The notes below the pieces were generated by a model. The model saw only the letters and a list, made by a program, of their open reading frames with translations. It made no database searches and was not told the origin of the DNA. A stretch of 64,000 bases of DNA from Flavobacteriaceae bacterium (GTDB lineage Bacteria; Bacteroidota; Bacteroidia; Flavobacteriales; Flavobacteriaceae). Shown here piece by piece: positions 60,127 through 64,000 of the stretch. Both the position numbers and the translations under genes were made by a program. The stretch is from assembly GCA_029243165.1 (NCBI GenBank), contig JAQWSN010000007.1:62001-126000 (forward strand). The letters are read 5' to 3'. Numbering within the stretch: position 1 is the first letter of the stretch; every line of letters starts with the position of its first letter.

Positions 60127-61826
60127 GCCGCGCTTTTATTTTTTCTTCTTCGGAAAAAAACAAACCCCTGCCAGAGAATAATTACCCCTGCAAAATAAGG
60201 GAAGTAAGAGTAACGTTCACCTGGCCCCTCTACAGTAGTGAAAACGCGATTCCAACGAATACTCCAATTTTTAATTCCATCGTTAATTCCCTTAATACTA
60301 AACCAAATAAAAATGGGTTTTCCAACAATGTGATCTTCAGGAACAAATCCCCAAAATCTACTGTCTTCCGAGCGGTGTCTGTTATCTCCCATCATCCAAT
60401 AATAATCTTTTTTAAAAGTGTATTTTTCAGTGGGTTCTCCGTTAATTAGAATTTCAGATGGGGTTATTTCCAATTCATTCAATTCGTAATCAGTGATGAT
60501 TTTTTTGTAGAGAGGAAAATTTGTTCGATTTAAGGAAACCGTCATTCCTTTTTTGGGTATTAATAGAGGACCAAAATTGTCTTCGTTCCAATCGTATGGA
60601 ATTTTATTTGGAAAAAAAGATTCGTTGGGTATCTTGTTCTTGCTTATTTTAAGTACAACACTGTCAATCTCAGGAATTGCTCTCAGAGATGCGGCCTCCT
60701 TTAAGGTTAATACCATGTCTTTTTTGGCTTCAAGTTGTTCGCTGACTCGCAATCCCAACTTGCGAATGAGTTCTATTGGTAAGCCCTTAGCTTCTGTAAT
60801 TACTACGAAATTATCTACAGTATTCCCTGACCTACCCACAATGTAAGGAATCAGTTGTTTGTAACTACTCTCAGTAATATTTTCAATTTTGTATCTTCGA
60901 TAAAACGATTCAAAACCTTTTGAAAGTAACTTTCTAGAAGAAACGCCTTTTTTTGCATAAGCACTGTGGCTAAATTGAATTCGAGTACGATCAGAATAAG
61001 TGCTTTTATTTCCGTTTGTGTGCACGAACCCGTTAATTATTTCTAGGGTGTCCCCAGGAATAGCAACACATCGTTTGACATAATTAGATTTTTTGTCAAT
61101 GGGTTTGTCAACTCTTTTTTCTTTGACAAAGAATTGCCGAACAGTATCTGCAGGCCAACTGAAAACAACAATATCATTTCTTTTAATTTTTTTTAATCCA
61201 GGAAGTCTAAAATAGGGGAGTTGAGGATTTTTTAGATAGGAACGAATTTTGAGTCCAGGGATTGTATCGTGAACCATGGGGACGGATACGGAAGTCATAG
61301 GGGTACGTGCACCGTAATGAAATTTACTCACAAAGAGGAAATCACCAATGAGGAGTGATTTTTCCAATGAACCTGTAGGAATAATGTATGGCTGTATGAA
61401 ATAATTGTGAACTAAGGTAGCTGCAACGATGGCAAAAAGTAAGGAGCTTATCATTTCTCCTAATGCGGTTTTAGGTCGTAAGCTGCGATCGGGTAGGTGA
61501 GTGGGGTTTTTACTGTAGTTTAAACTGAAAATACTCAATCCAAAAGTGAGCAAAACCAATAGCGTATCAGTAAGTTTATTCTTACCAAAACTTTTTAGGG
61601 TTTCAACCCAAATGGCTCCGAAAATAATCAAGTTTATTGTAGGGATAAAAAGTAAAATCACCCACCATTTTGGGCGGTTGATGATCTTCATTAAAATGAT
61701 TGCATTGTAAACGGGTACGGCTGCTTGCCATGCCTTAAAACCTGCAGCAACATAAAGTTTCCAGGTGCCTAAAAAATGAATGATTTGTAGAGCTAAAGCA
61801 AAAAGAATCCACTGAGTGAGTGTCAT
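60123..61826 (-). CDS. lepB: Signal peptidase I, long Bacteroidota form
   Basis: Cleaves signal peptides of exported proteins in the inner membrane. It is 567 residues, far longer than the proteobacterial enzyme. Residues 1-105 contain about four spans of a DUF5684-like membrane domain. The peptidase domain then follows: catalytic Ser153 in YIIPTGSLEKSLLIGDFLFV, catalytic Lys251 in YVKRCVAIPGDTLEI, and the late box GDNRHRSEDSRFWGFVPEDH. A roughly 200-residue insertion separates the Lys box from the late box. The C-terminus carries one more hydrophobic segment. ATG 61826 is preceded by a TATCTTTG box. It is cotranscribed with WbqC. Confidence 0.95.
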   Translation of the reverse strand: MTLTQWILFALALQIIHFLGTWKLYVAAGFKAWQAAVPVYNAIILMKIINRPKWWVILLFIPTINLIIFGAIWVETLKSFGKNKLTDTLLVLLTFGLSIFSLNYSKNPTHLPDRSLRPKTALGEMISSLLFAIVAATLVHNYFIQPYIIPTGSLEKSLLIGDFLFVSKFHYGARTPMTSVSVPMVHDTIPGLKIRSYLKNPQLPYFRLPGLKKIKRNDIVVFSWPADTVRQFFVKEKRVDKPIDKKSNYVKRCVAIPGDTLEIINGFVHTNGNKSTYSDRTRIQFSHSAYAKKGVSSRKLLSKGFESFYRRYKIENITESSYKQLIPYIVGRSGNTVDNFVVITEAKGLPIELIRKLGLRVSEQLEAKKDMVLTLKEAASLRAIPEIDSVVLKISKNKIPNESFFPNKIPYDWNEDNFGPLLIPKKGMTVSLNRTNFPLYKKIITDYELNELEITPSEILINGEPTEKYTFKKDYYWMMGDNRHRSEDSRFWGFVPEDHIVGKPIFIWFSIKGINDGIKNWSIRWNRVFTTVEGPGERYSYFPYFAGVIILWQGFVFFRRRKNKSAA

Positions 61827-61843
61827 GTCTTAACGATTTTTAC

Positions 61844-61851
61844 CAAAGATA
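61844..61851 (-). promoter_or_regulatory. Bacteroidota -7 box upstream of lepB
   Basis: The minus strand reads TATCTTTG, an exact TAnnTTTG match 17 bp before ATG 61826, in the 53-bp gap after dapB. Confidence 0.45.
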
Positions 61852-61879
61852 AGGGGGTTCGAATTAATGAGCTGTAGAA

Positions 61880-62584
61880 TTAAGAAATATTTAAAACATC
61901 CTTCATTCCGAAAACTCCCTTTTTCCCCATAAGCCACTCAGCAGCGATTATTGCACCAAGGGCAAAACCGTCTCTGCCAAAGGCTTCGTGTTTTAGACTG
62001 ATTTCATCAATGGAAGAGGTGTATTTTACAGTATGAGTTCCTGGTACTTCACCCTCTCTTTTGGAATGGATGTTGAGTTTGGTCTTGCTGTTTCCATCCA
62101 ATTCCCACTCCTTGAATGAAGATTCGTTAAGAACGGAATCTGCAAGGCTAAGTGCAGTCCCGCTGGGTGCATCGAGTTTGTGTATGTGATGTATTTCCTC
62201 AAGTGAAGGTTGATAATCCTCCTGATGAGACTTCATGAGTTTTGCAACAAGTGTATTTATTTTAAAAAAAAGATTGACCCCTATGCTGAAGTTTGAGGCG
62301 TACAAAAAACCTGTGTTTTGAGCCTTGCAAAAAGCGGCAACTTCTTCATAATCATCCAGCCATCCAGTTGTTCCTGAGACTACTGGGATTTGTTTTTCAA
62401 GAGCGGATTTAATATTTGCTACGGCTGACTGAGGGACACTAAAATTGATTGCAACATCAGCTTTAGATAGATCTCCTTGGGCAGAATCTTTGTCAAGGGT
62501 AAATACAATTTGATGGGCTCTTTGGAGCGCAAATTTTTCAATGGCTTGTCCCATGCGTCCGTAACCTAAGAGTGCAATTTTCAT
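61880..62584 (-). CDS. dapB: 4-hydroxy-tetrahydrodipicolinate reductase
   Basis: NAD(P)H-dependent reduction in the DAP/lysine pathway. It is 234 residues, the usual Bacteroidota length. LLGYGRMGQAIEKFAL (nucleotide loop), VVSGTTGWLDD, YASNFSIGVNLFFKIN, EIHHIHKLDAPSGTALSLAD (with His-His and the catalytic Lys) and FGRDGFALGAI are conserved. It lies 9 bp after the DUF5683 gene in the parB-DUF5683-dapB run. It supplies DAP for peptidoglycan as well as lysine; dapD and lysA lie elsewhere in the window. Confidence 0.95.
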   Translation of the reverse strand: MKIALLGYGRMGQAIEKFALQRAHQIVFTLDKDSAQGDLSKADVAINFSVPQSAVANIKSALEKQIPVVSGTTGWLDDYEEVAAFCKAQNTGFLYASNFSIGVNLFFKINTLVAKLMKSHQEDYQPSLEEIHHIHKLDAPSGTALSLADSVLNESSFKEWELDGNSKTKLNIHSKREGEVPGTHTVKYTSSIDEISLKHEAFGRDGFALGAIIAAEWLMGKKGVFGMKDVLNIS

Positions 62585-62593
62585 TTGTTCGAT

Positions 62594-63205
62594 TTAAAAT
62601 TTTAAAGCAAGACGAAGCCCTCCCTGTTGTTGATCAAAAATAATATTGGGTGTCACACTTAAGTCATCGTTTACATTAAACTGAAGTAGATGAGCACTTA
62701 CATTAGCTTCCAAAATATTTAGCATGTATGCAGCGGCTAAAAAAAGAATCGCCATATCACGGTAATTTTTATGAAAATCCATTCCAATAAGTAATTGTTC
62801 GGTGCTAATGGGAATATCTTTTTCTAAAAACCGATCGTTAAAAATACCGTTTAGCCTTTGCTTGTAGGCAGTTCTGTATTCATTCATTTGCTTGTTTTGC
62901 AAATTGTAGTAATAAAAAGAAGTACCCATTGCGGCATAAACCAGAGGAACTTTCCATGCTTTACCAAGATAAACTTGCCCTAGACCAGGAACTACAGCTG
63001 AGTAAAAAGCAGCTTTAGATGGTGTTAGAGGATCGTTGATCAAACGGTGCATACGGGGAGAATAGTTTTTTGCATAAGCCAAAGAATCAGGAATCATAAT
63101 TTCGTTGAGTTCCTGTTTGTCTTTTTTCTCTGTAGTGTCTTCCTGTGCAAAAACTGAAATAGAGCAGAAAACAAAAACACCACAAAAAAGCAGCTTAATA
63201 TTCAC
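62594..63205 (-). CDS. DUF5683 exported membrane protein
   Basis: A 203-residue protein with a signal peptide ending SISVFAQ. A conserved core follows with PSKAAFYSAVVPGLGQVYLG, WKVPLVYAAMGTSFYYY and MAILFLAAAYMLNILEANVS, giving two to three hydrophobic segments. DUF5683 has no known function but sits between parB and dapB throughout the flavobacteria. The start is GTG at 63205, inside the parB 3' end (11-bp overlap), so translation is coupled to parB. Confidence 0.88.
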   Translation of the reverse strand: MNIKLLFCGVFVFCSISVFAQEDTTEKKDKQELNEIMIPDSLAYAKNYSPRMHRLINDPLTPSKAAFYSAVVPGLGQVYLGKAWKVPLVYAAMGTSFYYYNLQNKQMNEYRTAYKQRLNGIFNDRFLEKDIPISTEQLLIGMDFHKNYRDMAILFLAAAYMLNILEANVSAHLLQFNVNDDLSVTPNIIFDQQQGGLRLALKF

Positions 63206-64000
63206 CTTTGATTTTATTTAAAATGTGTTGGAGTTTCTCCTGAGATTCAAAACTTATTTTGAGTTGCCCCTGACCCTGATTGTTGGTAGTAGCCGAAACA
63301 GGGGTATCAAAAAGAGCCTCGAGATCATTTGCCGCTTGTTCGATGTAGGCGGGTTGATAAATTTTACTGGGATGCTCTTTGGGTGTTTTTGATTTTCGGA
63401 CTAATGCTTCAGTTTCACGGACTGAAAGTCTTTTTTTGACAATAATTTTGTACAGCTTGATTTGCTCTTCGGCTGAATCAATATTAATCAAAGCCCGTCC
63501 ATGTCCCATCGAAATAAAACTATCCCGAATCCCTGTTTGAATAATAGGATCCAGTTTGAGTAAACGCATGTAGTTTGTAATAGTGGATCTTTTTTTACCT
63601 ACACGAGCACTCAGTTGGTCCTGAGTCAAATTTATTTCATCTATCAGCCTTTGGTAGGAAAGGCCTATTTCAATGGGATCTAAATCCTGTCTTTGGATGT
63701 TTTCAACAAGTGCCATTTCTAAAGATTCTTGATCGTCTGCAAGACGAACAAAAGCCGGTATGGTTTTTAAACCTGCCATTTCTGAAGCTCGTAATCTTCG
63801 TTCTCCAGCAATGAGTTCAAATTGGGTGCCTTTTTTGCGAACGGTAATAGGTTGGATCACACCAAGCTCTTTGACGGATTGACTTAATTCTTCTAGTGCT
63901 TCCTCGTTGAAATGGGTTCTGGGTTGAAAGGGGTTGGTGGTAATTTTTTCCAGATCGAGTTCGATCATGTTTCCAACTACTTGATCTGCATTTTTATCAT
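63195..64000 (-). CDS. parB: ParB/Spo0J chromosome-partitioning protein, N-terminus beyond the window
   Basis: A CTP-dependent DNA clamp that loads at parS and works with ParA. The visible 268 or so residues include the ParB/Srx domain (NPFQPRTHFNEEALEELSQS, LIAGERRLRASEMAG, where GERRLRA is the CTP-binding box), the helix-turn-helix DNA-binding region (LTQDQLSARVGKKRSTITNY) and the C-terminal dimer domain. An ATG at 63968 is internal: the same frame continues upstream as DKNADQVVGN to the window edge, matching the linker usually found after the ParB N-terminal tail. About 30-40 N-terminal residues and parA probably lie to the right. Confidence 0.94.
   Translation of the reverse strand, partial: DKNADQVVGNMIELDLEKITTNPFQPRTHFNEEALEELSQSVKELGVIQPITVRKKGTQFELIAGERRLRASEMAGLKTIPAFVRLADDQESLEMALVENIQRQDLDPIEIGLSYQRLIDEINLTQDQLSARVGKKRSTITNYMRLLKLDPIIQTGIRDSFISMGHGRALINIDSAEEQIKLYKIIVKKRLSVRETEALVRKSKTPKEHPSKIYQPAYIEQAANDLEALFDTPVSATTNNQGQGQLKISFESQEKLQHILNKIKGEY

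Overview
The window is about 64 kb of low-GC, gene-dense chromosome from a member of the Bacteroidota, almost certainly a flavobacterium (family Flavobacteriaceae). The signs are a SusC/SusD pair, the gliding protein GldI, flavobacterial families (DUF3810, DUF5606, DUF5683, OstA-like, a long LepB), the near absence of Shine-Dalgarno sequences, and Bacteroidota-type -7 boxes (TAnnTTTG) just upstream of many genes. I see no rRNA, tRNA, CRISPR array, insertion sequence or prophage. Almost everything is chromosomal core; the first 14 kb is the most accessory part.

Left block (1-13.3 kb). A leftward operon runs SusC, SusD, a VCBS/ASPIC repeat lipoprotein, then a haloperoxidase-type lipoprotein cut by the window edge. 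Diverging from it across a 346-bp AT-rich intergenic region, a rightward operon encodes a secreted FGE-like protein, a Tat-exported Gfo/Idh/MocA oxidoreductase, a Tat-exported hydroxypyruvate-isomerase-like protein and a nitronate monooxygenase. Together they look like an uptake and oxidative-processing locus for an unknown organic substrate.

Metabolic and stress block (13.3-26.6 kb). lysA, sucC and hsp20 come first; hsp20 has a striking double-palindrome operator candidate upstream and a good terminator downstream. A leftward amino-sugar group follows (DUF5009 acyltransferase and GH20 hexosaminidase behind a carboxypeptidase-like-domain protein). Then come uvrB, an ABC exporter and a rightward unknown gene with a kinase-like active-site layout.

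Housekeeping block (26.6-51 kb). Tightly overlapping operons: pRiA4-ORF3-like/ctaA/cca/tsaC; dapD diverging from ruvX/def/DUF5606/mazG; a DUF349 protein; aroE with two tandem DUF368 (PopT-type polyprenyl-phosphate transporter) genes; a TPR protein, a class III aminotransferase, an OstA-like protein, purA, a Fur-family regulator, relA/spoT, a TrmH-type methyltransferase, DUF3810, a cyclophilin-FKBP fusion, gldI and a DHH phosphoesterase.

Replication, repair and envelope block (51-64 kb). ndk, a DUF721 (DciA-like) gene, a lipoprotein and recF; a TPR membrane protein, ribH, a small membrane protein, and mutL broken by an in-frame stop; two tandem rhomboid proteases and an exo/endonuclease-family protein; then the order WbqC, lepB, dapB, DUF5683, parB, with parB running off the right edge.

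The best candidates for follow-up are the mutL nonsense codon, the hsp20 double palindrome, the kinase-like orphan at 25.5 kb, and the haloperoxidase/VCBS/SusCD locus facing the Tat-exported oxidoreductase operon. I found no obviously new multi-gene defence or mobile system.
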